Assembly (NCBI RefSeq): GCF_031085175.1
Contig: NZ_JAVHUY010000008.1
Span: 124,001 to 188,000 of the forward strand
Source of the DNA: Phytohabitans maris
GTDB taxonomy: Bacteria; Actinomycetota; Actinomycetes; Mycobacteriales; Micromonosporaceae
Length of the DNA stretch: 64,000 bases
Direction: 5' to 3'
The first letter of the stretch is position 1. Each line of letters starts with the position of its first letter. The notes under the pieces are model-generated. The model was given only the letters and a program-made list of their open reading frames with translations. It had not been told where the DNA came from and did no database searches. The translations under genes were made by a program, and so were the position numbers. Shown one piece after another: positions 34,896-43,888 of the stretch.

Positions 34896-36122
34896 ATGAC
34901 GGCCAGCGACCAAGCCGCCGTTAATCTGCAGCAGCTCAGCCGAGAAGCCGCACATTCCATCCCCCGCCAGCGCGACGCGCCGGAGACCGACTGGCGGCCG
35001 CTGTCGATCGCGATGATCGGGCAGAAGGGGATGCCCGCCACGTACGGGGGCGTGGAGCGGCACGTCGAGGAGCTGGGCAGCCGACTGGCTTCCTACGGGC
35101 ACACGGTGACGGTCTTCTGTCGGGACAGTTACGGCGACCTGGCCGCCGAGACACATCGCGGCGTGCGGCTGCGCCGGGTGCGCACCGTGGCCAGCAAGCA
35201 CCTCGACGCGATCGTCCACAGTGCCGCGTCGACGATGGTGGCCATGCGGCAGCGGCCGGACGTCGTGCACTACCACGGGCTCGGGCCGGGGCTGGTGGCG
35301 CCGCTGCCGCGCTACCTCTCCGGCGCCAAGGTGGTACTCACCGTGCACGGCCTCGACCACACCCGGGCCAAATGGGGGCGGGCGGCGCGGACGGTGCTCA
35401 ACACGGCGTACTGGTTCAGCGGGCACGTCCCGGACGCCCGGATCGCGGTCTCCCGCGGGCTCGCCGCCCACTACGACGCGGAGTTCGGGCGGCTGACCCG
35501 GTACCACCCCAACGGCGTCAACCCGGCCAACCACGCGCCGCCGGACCAGATCACCGCCCGCTTCCGGCTCACCCCCGGGCGGTACGTGCTGCTGGTCGGG
35601 CGGCTGGTCCCGGAGAAGCGGGCCGACCTGCTCATCCGGGCGTTCCGGCGGATACCGGATGACGTCAAGCTCGCGGTGGTCGGTGGCTCGTCGTACACGG
35701 ATGACTTCGTCGCGCGGCTGAAAGCGGCCGCGGAGGGCGACCCGCGCGTGGTTTTCACCGGTTTCGCCTACGGCGACCTGCTCGCCGAGCTCTACTCGCA
35801 CGCGGCCGTCTTCGTGCAGCCGTCCCATGTGGAGGGCCTGCCGCTGACGCTGCTGGAGGCCGCGTCGTACGGCCTGCCCGTGGTGGCCAGCGACATCTCC
35901 CCGCACCTGGAGGTGCTGGAGCGGGAGGGGCCCGGTCACCGGCTGTTCCGCGACGGTGACGAAGACGACCTGGTGCGCGCGCTCCGCGCCGCCCTGGCCA
36001 ACCCGCGGGCCGAGCGGGCCGGCGCGCTCGGGCTGCGTGGCCGGGTGACGGCCCACTACAGCTGGGACGCCGCCGCACGCCAGCTCGAACGGCTCTACCT
36101 GGAGCTGGCCGCGAAGCGCTAA
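34896..36122 (+). CDS. Polysaccharide-locus glycosyltransferase family 4
   Basis: 408 residues from the ATG after GAGGAGGACCG. GT-B fold: SIAMIGQKGMPATYGGVERHVEELGSRL (GGVERH loop), PDVVHYHGLGPGLVAPLPRYL, VGRLVPEKRADLLIRAFRR, and the donor-site block VQPSHVEGLPLTLLEAASYGLPVVASD (ExxxxxxxE type). The MIGQKGMPATYGGVER start resembles rhamnosyl/mannosyl transferases that open exopolysaccharide loci. First gene of a rightward operon with the polymerase, Wzz-like and flippase genes. Confidence 0.9.
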   Translation: MTASDQAAVNLQQLSREAAHSIPRQRDAPETDWRPLSIAMIGQKGMPATYGGVERHVEELGSRLASYGHTVTVFCRDSYGDLAAETHRGVRLRRVRTVASKHLDAIVHSAASTMVAMRQRPDVVHYHGLGPGLVAPLPRYLSGAKVVLTVHGLDHTRAKWGRAARTVLNTAYWFSGHVPDARIAVSRGLAAHYDAEFGRLTRYHPNGVNPANHAPPDQITARFRLTPGRYVLLVGRLVPEKRADLLIRAFRRIPDDVKLAVVGGSSYTDDFVARLKAAAEGDPRVVFTGFAYGDLLAELYSHAAVFVQPSHVEGLPLTLLEAASYGLPVVASDISPHLEVLEREGPGHRLFRDGDEDDLVRALRAALANPRAERAGALGLRGRVTAHYSWDAAARQLERLYLELAAKR

Positions 36123-36149
36123 GGTCCCACGGGACACGCTAAGGTCCCA
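36117..36149. repeat. Two-copy direct repeat CGCTAAGGTCCCA
   Basis: 13-bp copies at 36117-36129 and 36137-36149, period 20; the first contains the TAA stop of the GT4 gene. Lies in the short spacer before the polymerase gene. May be slippage-derived; no function evident. Confidence 0.6.
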
Positions 36150-36173
36150 GCGGGGCACGAGCGAGAGAGCAGC

Positions 36174-37682
36174 GTGACGGTACTGCTTCGAGGTCCGGTA
36201 AGGCCGGCGGGGACAGCGTTGACCGCCGCCGCGGCGTTGGCGGCCGCGGCGACCGCGGTGGTGTCCGCGTTCGCGATCGGCGGCGGCAGCCGCACCCTCG
36301 CCGTCCTCCCGCTCGCGGTCACCGCCGGCGTGCTCGTGGCGGTCCTCGCGCTGACCCGGTTCGCGGCGTACGTGCTGCTGATGCTCGCCGCCCGCTCCTG
36401 CGTCGACCTGTTCAAGCTGAGCGGGCCGACGGCGGGCACCGGCGGCGACGGCGGCACGGCCCGGGCGCTCGACCCGTCCACCCTCGTCGGGGTCCTCTTC
36501 CTGCTCGCCGCCGGCCTCTGGCTGGCCGCGCAGGCCCGCGCCGGCCGGCGGGTGAAGACCTCGCCGCTCGGCGTCGCGCTCGTGCTGGTCGCGGCGACCG
36601 GCGCGGTCTCCACGCTCGGCTCGGCCCGCCCGTCCAGCAGCGCCCTGGAGGTGCTGCGGATCCTGACCGTCGTGGCGATGTTCCTGGTGCTGGAGCAGCT
36701 GCTGCCCCGGCAGGGGATGGTGCGCCGGGTGCTCCTGGCCGTGTACGTCTCGCTCGCCCTCGCCCTGGCCTACACGGTGCTGATGTCGCTGCTCGGCTCG
36801 CCGCCGTCGGAGGTCAAGGGGAGCTTCACCCGGATCAGCGGGCCGTTCAGCCAGTCCACGACGTTCGGCCGCTACCTGATGTTCATGGTGATCTTCGGGT
36901 GCGGCGTCTACCGGTTCCTCGGCCGCCGCGCGAAGATCGGGCTCGGCGTGCTGCTCGCGCTCTCGCTCGGCTTCCTCGCGCTGACCAACACCCGCAGCGC
37001 GATCCTCGGCGCCGCCATCGGGCTGCTCGTCGTGGCCGTCCTGCACCGCAGCGCCCGGCTGGTCGTGGCGCTCGGCCTCGCCGCGGTCGCCGCCGTCGCG
37101 GTCGCGCCCGGGGTTGCCGACCGCTTCGCCCAGCTCGGCGACGCCCGCGAGGTCGGCGGCGGACCCACCGGCAACACGCTGGCCTGGCGCGCCGAGTACT
37201 GGTCACAGGTGGTCACCCTGGCCAACCGCAACCCGGTCACCGGCATCGGCCCCAACATGACCCAGCGGGAGACCGACGAGGCCAAGAAGCCGCACAACGA
37301 CTTCCTCCGCGCGTACGTGGAGACCGGCGTGCTCGGCCTCCTGGCGTACCTCGGGATGATCCTGCTCTGCCTGCACACCGCGGCCCTGGCCGTCCGGCGG
37401 GCGCCGCCGGGCACGCTCGACCGGGGGATCGCGGTCGGCTTCGCCGGCTGCGCGGTCGCGTTCGTGGCGGTGAGTGCCGCCTCCAACGTGATATCCAATG
37501 TCGTTACGCTGTGGTACTTCGTCGCGTTCGCGGCGATGGCCGGCCTCGTTGCCGCCCGACCCAGGAGGCTGGCAAGCTCCGCGGCGAGGAGCGCAGCGAC
37601 GAGCGCGCAGCGCGTCGGCCGCCCTGGGGCGTCAGCGAGCGAAGCGAGCGTAGGCAGCACAGACCCTTCGGAGGAGCGCTAG
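36174..37682 (+). CDS. O-antigen ligase/Wzy-type polysaccharide polymerase
   Basis: 502 residues with about ten to twelve transmembrane helices and a periplasmic loop holding NRNPVTGIGPNMTQRETDEAKKPHNDFLRAYVETGVLGLLAYLGMI, the PHN-xx-L-xxxxExG-xxG pattern of the O-antigen ligase superfamily. It would polymerise lipid-linked repeat units outside the membrane. GTG start with a gagagagcagc upstream. The C-terminal ~38 residues (ASSAARSAATSAQRVGRPGASASEASVGS...) come from a repeat-like DNA insert. Followed after 1 bp by the Wzz-like gene. Confidence 0.88.
   Translation: MTVLLRGPVRPAGTALTAAAALAAAATAVVSAFAIGGGSRTLAVLPLAVTAGVLVAVLALTRFAAYVLLMLAARSCVDLFKLSGPTAGTGGDGGTARALDPSTLVGVLFLLAAGLWLAAQARAGRRVKTSPLGVALVLVAATGAVSTLGSARPSSSALEVLRILTVVAMFLVLEQLLPRQGMVRRVLLAVYVSLALALAYTVLMSLLGSPPSEVKGSFTRISGPFSQSTTFGRYLMFMVIFGCGVYRFLGRRAKIGLGVLLALSLGFLALTNTRSAILGAAIGLLVVAVLHRSARLVVALGLAAVAAVAVAPGVADRFAQLGDAREVGGGPTGNTLAWRAEYWSQVVTLANRNPVTGIGPNMTQRETDEAKKPHNDFLRAYVETGVLGLLAYLGMILLCLHTAALAVRRAPPGTLDRGIAVGFAGCAVAFVAVSAASNVISNVVTLWYFVAFAAMAGLVAARPRRLASSAARSAATSAQRVGRPGASASEASVGSTDPSEER
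37575..37655. repeat. AGCG-rich repeat forming the polymerase C-terminus
   Basis: Sequence of the GCGAGGAGCGCAGCGACGAG / CAGCGAGCGAAGCGAGCG type, with short inverted halves. It resembles the small selfish repeats often found at gene ends in GC-rich actinomycetes. It extends the polymerase reading frame with a Ser/Ala/Arg tail outside the conserved fold. Confidence 0.5.
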
Positions 37683-37683
37683 C

Positions 37684-38664
37684 GTGGAGATCGTCGACTA
37701 TCTGCGGATCGCCCGGCGGCGGCTGTGGGTGCTGGTGGGTGTGCCGCTCGCCGCCGCCCTGGCGGTCGGTTTGTACATCGGTCTCGCGCCGCAGCGGTAC
37801 ACCGCCACCTGCTACGTGGCCGCGCCCGCCCTGGTCGGTGGCGCCGCCGCCCAGCAGTACACCGGCACGCAGGGGGCGAGCCAGTTCGTGGCCGCGTTCA
37901 AGGCGGCGGCCACCTCGCCCCGGGTGCTCGACCAGGTCGCCGCCGACACCGGCGTCGGCACCGGCACGCTCCGCGACGGCCTCGCGGTGGCGCAGGTCGG
38001 GGCGAGCAGCCAGCTCACCCTCACCTACACGGCGGCGAAGCGGGCCACCGTCGAGCCGGTGCTCACCGCCACCGCCCGCCGCGCCCTCGACTTCCTCTTC
38101 GCCTCCCAGGTCAACATCGCCACCGAGCAGGTGGCCGCGGCCAGCGCCGACGTCACCTCGGCGACCGCCGCGATCGCCGACTGGGAGAAGACCAACAAGG
38201 TCTCCCAGCCGGACAAGCTCTACCAGGCCACGCTCACCGAGATCGCCAACCTGCGCCAGCAGAAGCTCTCCATGGAGGCGGTCGGCAACAGCCGCGCGGT
38301 CTCCGCCGCCACCTCCGCGCTGGAGGCCGCCCAGAAGCGGCTCGACGCGCTCGGCCCCAAGCTGCCCGACTACCAGTCGCTGCTGGCCCAGCGCGACGCC
38401 GCGACCAGCGCACTCTCCCAGGCGCGGCAGGGCCTGCAGGGGGCCAGGGCCCAGGCCCAGGCCGCGGATCCGGCCCAGGTGGCGAGCGTGGGCGACGTCC
38501 GCGTCGTTTCCCGGGTACGGGCACTGGCCACCACCGTTCCTCCCGCGGCTGCCGCCGGGCTCCTCCTCGCGGTCCTGCTCGTCGTGGTGCTCGAACTGCT
38601 CGCCCGGCGGGCCCAGCCGGCGGCCGCCGCCGGGCAGCCGCCGGTGCTCTCCCGGGCCGCGTGA
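37684..38664 (+). CDS. Wzz-type polysaccharide chain-length/co-polymerase protein
   Basis: 326 residues. Short cytoplasmic start (MEIVDYLRIARRRLW), first helix about 15-34, a long periplasmic region with coiled-coil character (about 120-270, EQVAAASADVTSATAAIADWEKTN ... ALEAAQKRLDALGPKLPD), and a second helix about 283-307. Layout matches Wzz/YveK polysaccharide co-polymerases that set chain length. No tyrosine kinase domain is fused. GTG start 1 bp after the polymerase stop; its TGA overlaps the GTG of the flippase. Confidence 0.85.
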   Translation: MEIVDYLRIARRRLWVLVGVPLAAALAVGLYIGLAPQRYTATCYVAAPALVGGAAAQQYTGTQGASQFVAAFKAAATSPRVLDQVAADTGVGTGTLRDGLAVAQVGASSQLTLTYTAAKRATVEPVLTATARRALDFLFASQVNIATEQVAAASADVTSATAAIADWEKTNKVSQPDKLYQATLTEIANLRQQKLSMEAVGNSRAVSAATSALEAAQKRLDALGPKLPDYQSLLAQRDAATSALSQARQGLQGARAQAQAADPAQVASVGDVRVVSRVRALATTVPPAAAAGLLLAVLLVVVLELLARRAQPAAAAGQPPVLSRAA

Positions 38665-40187
38665 GCGCCCCGGCCACCTCCACCGCCCCGGAGTCCACAT
38701 CGGACTACGGCGACCGCCAGGTGCGCGGCATGGCCCGCGGCGGCGGCCTCAACCTGCTCGGCGCGCTCTGCAGCCAGGGCGCGCTCTTCCTGGTCATGCT
38801 GCTGCTCGCCCGCTCGCTCGGCACCGACGAGGTGGGGCGGTACGCCCAGAGCTACGCCCTGCTCGCCCTCCTCGGGCTGCTCTCCCTCTCCGGCTTCCGG
38901 GCCGGGCTGACCCGCTTCGTGGCGGTGCACCTGGCCGACGACGACCCGGCGAGCATCCGCGGCACGGTGCGGCTCGGGCTGGCCATCTCCGGTGCCGGTG
39001 CGGTGCTGATCGCGGTCGTCCTGGCCGCCTTCGCGCCCGCCCTGGCCGAGGTCTTGAACGACCCGGGGCTGACCGGCGGCCTGCGGCTCGTCGCGCTCGC
39101 CCTGCCGGCCGCCGTCGTCTGCGAGGCGGCGCTGGCCGCGACCCGGGGCTGGCGCACCCAGCGGCCGTTCACGCTGGTGGGGCAGCTCTACGAGCCGTTC
39201 ACCCGGCTCCTGCTCACCGGGGTCGCGCTGCTCGCCGGCCTCGGCGTCACCGGCGCGCTCTGGGCCGTGGTGGTGGCCGCCTGGAGCGCCGCCGCGCTGG
39301 CCGTGGGGGCGCTGCTCCGCCTCATGCGCACGGTCGCCCCGGCCCCGCCCGCGTACCGGCCCCGGCAGCTGTTCAGCTTCTCCACGGTCAGCTGGGCCTC
39401 GTCGCTCGCCTCCACCGGCCTCATCTGGATCGACACGCTGCTGCTCGGCGCGTTCGCCAACGAGGACATCGGCGTCTACACGGTCGCCACCCGCCTGGTC
39501 ACCGTCGCCATCTTCGTGCTCGCCCCGATCAACGCCGCCTTCGGCCCGTACATCGCGTACCTCTACCACCGCGACGAGCGGCGCGAGGTCCGCCGCGTCT
39601 ACAAGGCCGCCACCGGCTGGGTGGTGCGGCTGTCGCTGCCCGCGTTCGTGGCGCTGCTGGTCTTCCCGTCGTCGCTGCTGCCCCTGTTCGGCCCGGGCTT
39701 CGCCGAGGGGGCCACGGTCACCGTGATCCTCGCCGTGGGGCAGCTCGTCAACGCCGCCACCGGTCCCTGCGGCACCCTGCTCAACATGTCCGGCCGGGTG
39801 TCGTTGAACATGTTCGACAACATCGGCGCCCTCGTCCTCAACGTCGGCCTCAACCTCTGGCTCATCCCGGCCCACGGCATCGTCGGCGCCGCCGTCGCCT
39901 GGAGCGCCTCGCTGGTCGCGGTCAACCTGGCCCGGGTCGCCCAGGTCTGGTGGCTGGTCCGCGCCGTACCGGTGACGGCGGGGCTGGCGAAGGGCCTGGC
40001 CGCCGGCGTGGCCGCGCTCGTGGCCGCCCTCGCCGTCCGGGCGCTGCTCCCCGAGGGCCCGGCCCGCCTCGTGGCCGGCCTGTCGACGATCGCGCTCGTG
40101 TACGTCGCCGCCATCCTCGCGCTGCGACTGTCCAAGGAGGACACGATGGTGCTGCGCGCGCTGGCCCGCCGGCGGGTCCGCCCGTGA
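38661..40187 (+). CDS. Wzx-type lipid-linked oligosaccharide flippase
   Basis: 508 residues, about 12-14 transmembrane helices of the MOP/polysaccharide-transport superfamily. Typical segments are GGGLNLLGALCSQGALFLVMLLLARSLGTDEVGRYAQSYALLALL and FSFSTVSWASSLASTGLIWIDTLLLGAFANEDIGVYTVATRL, with NAAFGPYIAYLYHR midway. It would move undecaprenyl-linked repeat units across the membrane. The GTG overlaps the Wzz TGA, and its TGA overlaps the GTG of the next sulfotransferase, giving a coupled wzy-wzz-wzx-sulfotransferase order. Confidence 0.92.
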   Translation: MSAPATSTAPESTSDYGDRQVRGMARGGGLNLLGALCSQGALFLVMLLLARSLGTDEVGRYAQSYALLALLGLLSLSGFRAGLTRFVAVHLADDDPASIRGTVRLGLAISGAGAVLIAVVLAAFAPALAEVLNDPGLTGGLRLVALALPAAVVCEAALAATRGWRTQRPFTLVGQLYEPFTRLLLTGVALLAGLGVTGALWAVVVAAWSAAALAVGALLRLMRTVAPAPPAYRPRQLFSFSTVSWASSLASTGLIWIDTLLLGAFANEDIGVYTVATRLVTVAIFVLAPINAAFGPYIAYLYHRDERREVRRVYKAATGWVVRLSLPAFVALLVFPSSLLPLFGPGFAEGATVTVILAVGQLVNAATGPCGTLLNMSGRVSLNMFDNIGALVLNVGLNLWLIPAHGIVGAAVAWSASLVAVNLARVAQVWWLVRAVPVTAGLAKGLAAGVAALVAALAVRALLPEGPARLVAGLSTIALVYVAAILALRLSKEDTMVLRALARRRVRP

Positions 40188-40975
40188 GCCGCCGCCCCGC
40201 CGTCGACGCCCTGCGCCGCGCCGTCCGCAGCGCCCGTGCCTGGGCCACGACCCCGGGCGCGCTGCCCGACTTCCTCGTCGTCGGCGGCCAGCGCTGCGGC
40301 ACCACCTCCCTGCACAGCTACCTGGCCGCCCACCCCCAGGTCCGCGCCGCCACCGGCAAGGAGCTCCAGTTCTTCAGCCTCCACTATGGACGGGGCGAGC
40401 GCTGGTACCGGGGCCACTTCCCGCCGGCCGCTCCCGGCCTCGTCTGCTTCGAGGCGAGCCCGCTCTACCTCTTCCACCCGCAGGCCCCGTCCCGGGCGGC
40501 CGCCACCCTGCCCGACGGCCGCTACGTCGCCCTGCTCCGCGACCCGGTCGAGCGCGCCTGGTCGCACTACCTGCACACCCGCTCGTACGGCCACGAGCCC
40601 CTGGACTTCGCCGCCGCGCTCGCCGCCGAGCAGGAACGCTCGGCGACACCGGACGGCTGGCGCCGCTACTCGTACGCCGCCCGCGGCCGCTACGCCGAGC
40701 AGCTCGAACGCTGGTTCCGGCAGGTGCCCCGGGACCGGATGCTCGTACTGCGCAGCGAGGACCTCTACGCCGACCCGGCCGCGGTCTACGCCCAGGTGCT
40801 GGCGTTCCTGGGGCTGGCGCCGTTCACCCCGCCGGAGTTCGCGGTGCACACCCGCCGCGTCGACCGGGACGGCCCCCCACCCGAGGTGGCACGCGAGCTC
40901 CGCGCGCACTTCGCCCCGCACAACGACCGCCTGGCCGACCTGCTGGGGTGGCCGCGGACCTGGCCGTCCGGTTAG
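40184..40975 (+). CDS. PAPS-type sulfotransferase 2 (polysaccharide operon)
   Basis: 263 residues of the heparan-sulfate/NodH-like sulfotransferase type. DFLVVGGQRCGTTSLHSYLAAHPQV near 29-53 is the 5'-phosphosulfate loop; ATGKELQFFSLHYGRGERWYRGHFP follows, as in carbohydrate sulfotransferases; VALLRDPVERAWSHYLHTR is the 3'-phosphate site. Translationally coupled to the flippase, which ties sulfation to polysaccharide export. Probably sulfates the repeat unit inside the cell before flipping. Confidence 0.9.
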   Translation: MSRRPAVDALRRAVRSARAWATTPGALPDFLVVGGQRCGTTSLHSYLAAHPQVRAATGKELQFFSLHYGRGERWYRGHFPPAAPGLVCFEASPLYLFHPQAPSRAAATLPDGRYVALLRDPVERAWSHYLHTRSYGHEPLDFAAALAAEQERSATPDGWRRYSYAARGRYAEQLERWFRQVPRDRMLVLRSEDLYADPAAVYAQVLAFLGLAPFTPPEFAVHTRRVDRDGPPPEVARELRAHFAPHNDRLADLLGWPRTWPSG

Positions 40976-40991
40976 ATGTAGCGGGCGCGTC

Positions 40992-41055
40992 CGGTTTCCG
41001 GCCGGGGGTGCGCCCGGTTTCCGGCCGGGATGTCGGTGTTCGGTTTCCGGCCGGG
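40992..41055. repeat. Three copies of CGGTTTCCGGCCGGG
   Basis: Perfect 15-bp copies at 40992-41006, 41015-41029 and 41041-41055, with a degenerate fourth near 41063, in the 130-bp spacer after sulfotransferase 2. The embedded CCGGCCGG is itself palindromic. Could be a small repeat expansion or a multi-site operator for the next gene. Confidence 0.8.
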
Positions 41056-41105
41056 GTGCGCGCGGGTCTCGGCCGGTGGGCGCTCGGGAGAGGGAGGACG
41101 TCGTG

Positions 41106-41627
41106 ATGGCGGACCAGGCGGTAGACGCGTACATCCAGGCGACCGCGGCCCGGCTGGCCGCCGACGGGTGCGAGGTGAGCACCGAGGACTGGCACGGCAC
41201 GCCGGTCCTGGTCGGCTACCGCGCCGACTTCCGGCTCCGCTGGATGGCGACCAAGCTGCACCTGCTGACCGTCGTCGCCCCCGCGGCCACCGTCACCCAG
41301 GCAGGCTTGGAGGCGTTCACCAACACCGCGTTCGACTACGCGCAGGCGCGCAAGGGCCAGCTGCGCGGCCTCCAGTCCGGCGTCGCCGTCTTCCCCGCCC
41401 TCGTCGGCACCCACGCCGACCCGGCCGCGCTGGCCTGGGCGGCGCAGCGCCAACTCGTCCGCTTCGGCAGCGTCGCCCGCCCGGTCGCGGTCGACGTCAC
41501 CACCGGCGCCGTGGGCTGCTTCCGCCGCACGGCGGCGCTCGGCTTCGTCTACTCCGGACACCTGCGCCGCAAGCTCGAGCTCTACTTCCCCCAGGCCGCG
41601 GCCGACGCCACCACGCCACATCCCTGA
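41106..41627 (+). CDS. Hypothetical cytoplasmic protein
   Basis: 173 residues with no signal peptide or membrane segment. Alpha/beta composition: VDAYIQATAARLAADGCEVSTEDWHGTPVLVGYRADFRLRWMATKLHLLTVVAP, then FDYAQARKGQLRGLQSGVAVFPALVG. GGGAGGACGTC ribosome site. Rightward, just after the polysaccharide operon, convergent with the glycosidase lipoprotein gene. No family recognised; reality is supported by composition and ribosome site. Confidence 0.65.
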   Translation: MADQAVDAYIQATAARLAADGCEVSTEDWHGTPVLVGYRADFRLRWMATKLHLLTVVAPAATVTQAGLEAFTNTAFDYAQARKGQLRGLQSGVAVFPALVGTHADPAALAWAAQRQLVRFGSVARPVAVDVTTGAVGCFRRTAALGFVYSGHLRRKLELYFPQAAADATTPHP

Positions 41628-41705
41628 CCAGCCCCGCCCTCCGCCCCGGAACCACGGGCCGGCAGCACAGCGCGTGGCGGGACGCACCCCCGCAAGGCGT
41701 GGTCG

Positions 41706-43127
41706 TCAGCCGCCTTGGCGGGCGCTGGAGATGATGTCGGCAGGCGGGCGTCGGGCTTTCAGGACCACCGGGTCGGCCGCCACCTCGACGGCGCCGGAGG
41801 CGGACGGCGCCCCGCCGACCGCGCCGCTGGTCAGGCCGGCGGCGCCGGGAACGGTGACCGGGCCGGCCGATGCCCACACCACCAGCGCGGTCTCGGAGCC
41901 GCGGCGGAAGGCGGCGCCGGTCAGGCCCTTGTCGCGCACCGGCTCCGCCGTGGCGCCCTGGGCGAGCGACGCCAAGCCGGCCAGCATCTGGCCGGCGGTG
42001 CGCTCCTTGCCGTCCGGGTCGAGCAGGCCGTAGCGGACCTCGCTGCCCTGCCGGTTGTCCGGGTTGTACGCCAGCGGCAGCCAGATCACCTCGCGCACCC
42101 CGCCGGCGGCGAGCTGGGCGACCGCCTTGACCATCTCGGCGGAGCGGGACGCGGCGTCGGCGTCGCCGTCGCGCCAGAACTGGCCGACCTCCCACGCCTC
42201 GACCGGGGTGCCGGCCGGGGTCTGCGCGGACAGGTACCCCAGCAGGTCGGGTACCGCGCTCCAGTGCTCGTAGAAGTGCACCTGCCGTACGTCGACCACC
42301 TTGCCGTCGAGCAGCTTCTCGGTCGCGGCGAGGTACTCCAGGTTGCGCGCGTTCTGCGCCACGGTGAGCGCCGCGCGCAGGTCGGCCGGGCTGGAGACGG
42401 CCGGGATCTGCTTGCCCCTCGTGCCGACGCGGCGCTGGAAGTACGCGTTGTACGCGCGCACCGCCTCGGCGTCCTGCCCGGCCCTGAGTAGCCGGTCGGC
42501 CACGCCCCAGCCGTACGCCACGCTGCTGATGCCCGAGTCCACGACCAGGGCCTTCGGGTCGGCGGCCCGGATCGCCTCGGCGGCCGCGGTGACCAGCGTG
42601 GTGTAGTCGGCGGGGGAGCCGGCCCAGTACTGCGGGGCGTTCACCTCGTTTTCGATCGCGTACTCGGTCACGCCGTACGGGGCGTAGCGGCGCACCACGC
42701 TGTCCACAAAGGACTTGTACGTGGCGAGGTCGCGGGGCATCGCCGACTCGGTCTTGCCCGCCTGCCCGCGTACGTGCTGCGCGGTGCCGCCGGTCGCCCA
42801 GCAGACCCCGGTGCGGATCTTCAGGTGCAGGGTGATGCCGAGCGCGCGGCTGCGCTGCGCCACCTGGTCGACCGCGCTCCAGTCCGGCTTGCCCTGCTCC
42901 GGCTCGATGTCGCACCAGCTCAGCTCGTGGTAGGTGGCCGAGCCGGAAAGCTTGCGCAGGAACGGGGTGAACCGCTCGTACCGGTTCCAGTCCCAGTGGG
43001 CACCGAAAAGGGTGGCGCCGGCCGGCGTGGGCGCAGGTGGTGCGCTCGTGACGACCGGCGCCGGAGAGGAGGACGTGCAGCCCGCGACGAACAGGGCCAC
43101 GAGCAGGACGACCAGCCAGCGCCTCAT
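41706..43127 (-). CDS. Clan GH-A-like glycosidase lipoprotein
   Basis: 473 residues. Lipobox VAGC near residue 17, then a Pro/Ala linker and a TIM-barrel-like domain: WDWNRYERFTPFLRKL, LHLKIRTGVCWATGG, TEYAIENEVNAPQYW (Asn160-Glu161, acid/base of clan GH-A), QVHFYEHW, PVEAWEVGQFW (likely nucleophile Glu313). A beta-sandwich C-terminus follows (about 375-460). Surface-anchored, leftward, last of three genes with two sulfotransferases. It may trim or edit the secreted polysaccharide, as glycosidases do in other surface-polysaccharide loci. GH39 or GH5-type assignment is uncertain. Confidence 0.78.
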   Translation of the reverse strand: MRRWLVVLLVALFVAGCTSSSPAPVVTSAPPAPTPAGATLFGAHWDWNRYERFTPFLRKLSGSATYHELSWCDIEPEQGKPDWSAVDQVAQRSRALGITLHLKIRTGVCWATGGTAQHVRGQAGKTESAMPRDLATYKSFVDSVVRRYAPYGVTEYAIENEVNAPQYWAGSPADYTTLVTAAAEAIRAADPKALVVDSGISSVAYGWGVADRLLRAGQDAEAVRAYNAYFQRRVGTRGKQIPAVSSPADLRAALTVAQNARNLEYLAATEKLLDGKVVDVRQVHFYEHWSAVPDLLGYLSAQTPAGTPVEAWEVGQFWRDGDADAASRSAEMVKAVAQLAAGGVREVIWLPLAYNPDNRQGSEVRYGLLDPDGKERTAGQMLAGLASLAQGATAEPVRDKGLTGAAFRRGSETALVVWASAGPVTVPGAAGLTSGAVGGAPSASGAVEVAADPVVLKARRPPADIISSARQGG

Positions 43128-43888
43128 CGGTAGCCCAGCTCGCGCAGCGTCCGGCGGGAGAAGACCCAGACCAGCAGGCGCAGGAACGGGTCCAGCTCGC
43201 GCCGGTGCGTCCCCACCCGCGAACCGTAGATCTGCGCGTCGGTACGGGCGGCGGCGCGGCGCTTGTCCGCCTCGGCGGTGTACTTGTCGGCGACGTCGTG
43301 GTCCTTGTCGCCGTAGTCGAGCACGCCCGGCTCCCACGGCTCGCCGAGGAACTCGAACAGCGCCCGCAACGTCTTCTCCGGCTCGCGCACCGCCTCCTCG
43401 TACCGCAGCTCGTGATAGCGCTCCGGCGGGAGCGCGCGGCCGGCGGCGCGGGCGACCCGGATGTAGCGCGGCCATTTGACCACGCACTTGACCGCGGACC
43501 AGTAGCCGAACCGCTTGCGGTGCGAGACGACCACGTCGCGGCCGTCGCGGATGACGTGCACGATCTGCGCGTCCGGGAAGACCTCGGTGACGAACGGGAT
43601 GGCGAGCGCGTAGAGCGGGGTCTTGTCGGCCCAGCGGGCCTTGCCCCGCCCGGCCGCGTAGTCGGCGTGGACGCCGCCGAAGAACTCGCGGATGCGGCGC
43701 AGCCAGTCTTCGCGGGGGAAGCCGAACCGGGCCAGCCGCTCCCAGTCCCGCCCGACGATCCGCTCCATGTCGGTCAGGAAGCGGGTCTCCGGGCCGCAGC
43801 TGATCCGGGAGTGCGAGTCGAGTACGAGGCGCAGCATCGTGGTGCCGGAACGCTGGCAGCCGAGCAGGAAGATGGGCGCGTCAGGCAT
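43124..43888 (-). CDS. PAPS-type sulfotransferase 3
   Basis: 254 residues. PIFLLGCQRSGTTMLRLVLDSHSRISCGPETRFL contains the 5'-phosphosulfate loop (QRSGTT); KARWADKTPLYALAIPFV and IVHVIRDGRDVVVSHRKRFGYWSAV carry the cofactor-binding residues. CGPETRF and ADKTP are typical of bacterial carbohydrate sulfotransferases. The stop overlaps the glycosidase start (ATGA) and the start overlaps the previous sulfotransferase by 8 bp, so one transcript. Target sugar unknown. Confidence 0.9.
   Translation of the reverse strand: MPDAPIFLLGCQRSGTTMLRLVLDSHSRISCGPETRFLTDMERIVGRDWERLARFGFPREDWLRRIREFFGGVHADYAAGRGKARWADKTPLYALAIPFVTEVFPDAQIVHVIRDGRDVVVSHRKRFGYWSAVKCVVKWPRYIRVARAAGRALPPERYHELRYEEAVREPEKTLRALFEFLGEPWEPGVLDYGDKDHDVADKYTAEADKRRAAARTDAQIYGSRVGTHRRELDPFLRLLVWVFSRRTLRELGYR

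Noticed and set aside
36899-40975. 1358-residue plus-strand open frame across the polysaccharide operon
   Set aside because: Its C-terminal 263 residues are sulfotransferase 2. Upstream it is a shadow of the polymerase, Wzz-like and flippase genes, so it is not a giant fusion.
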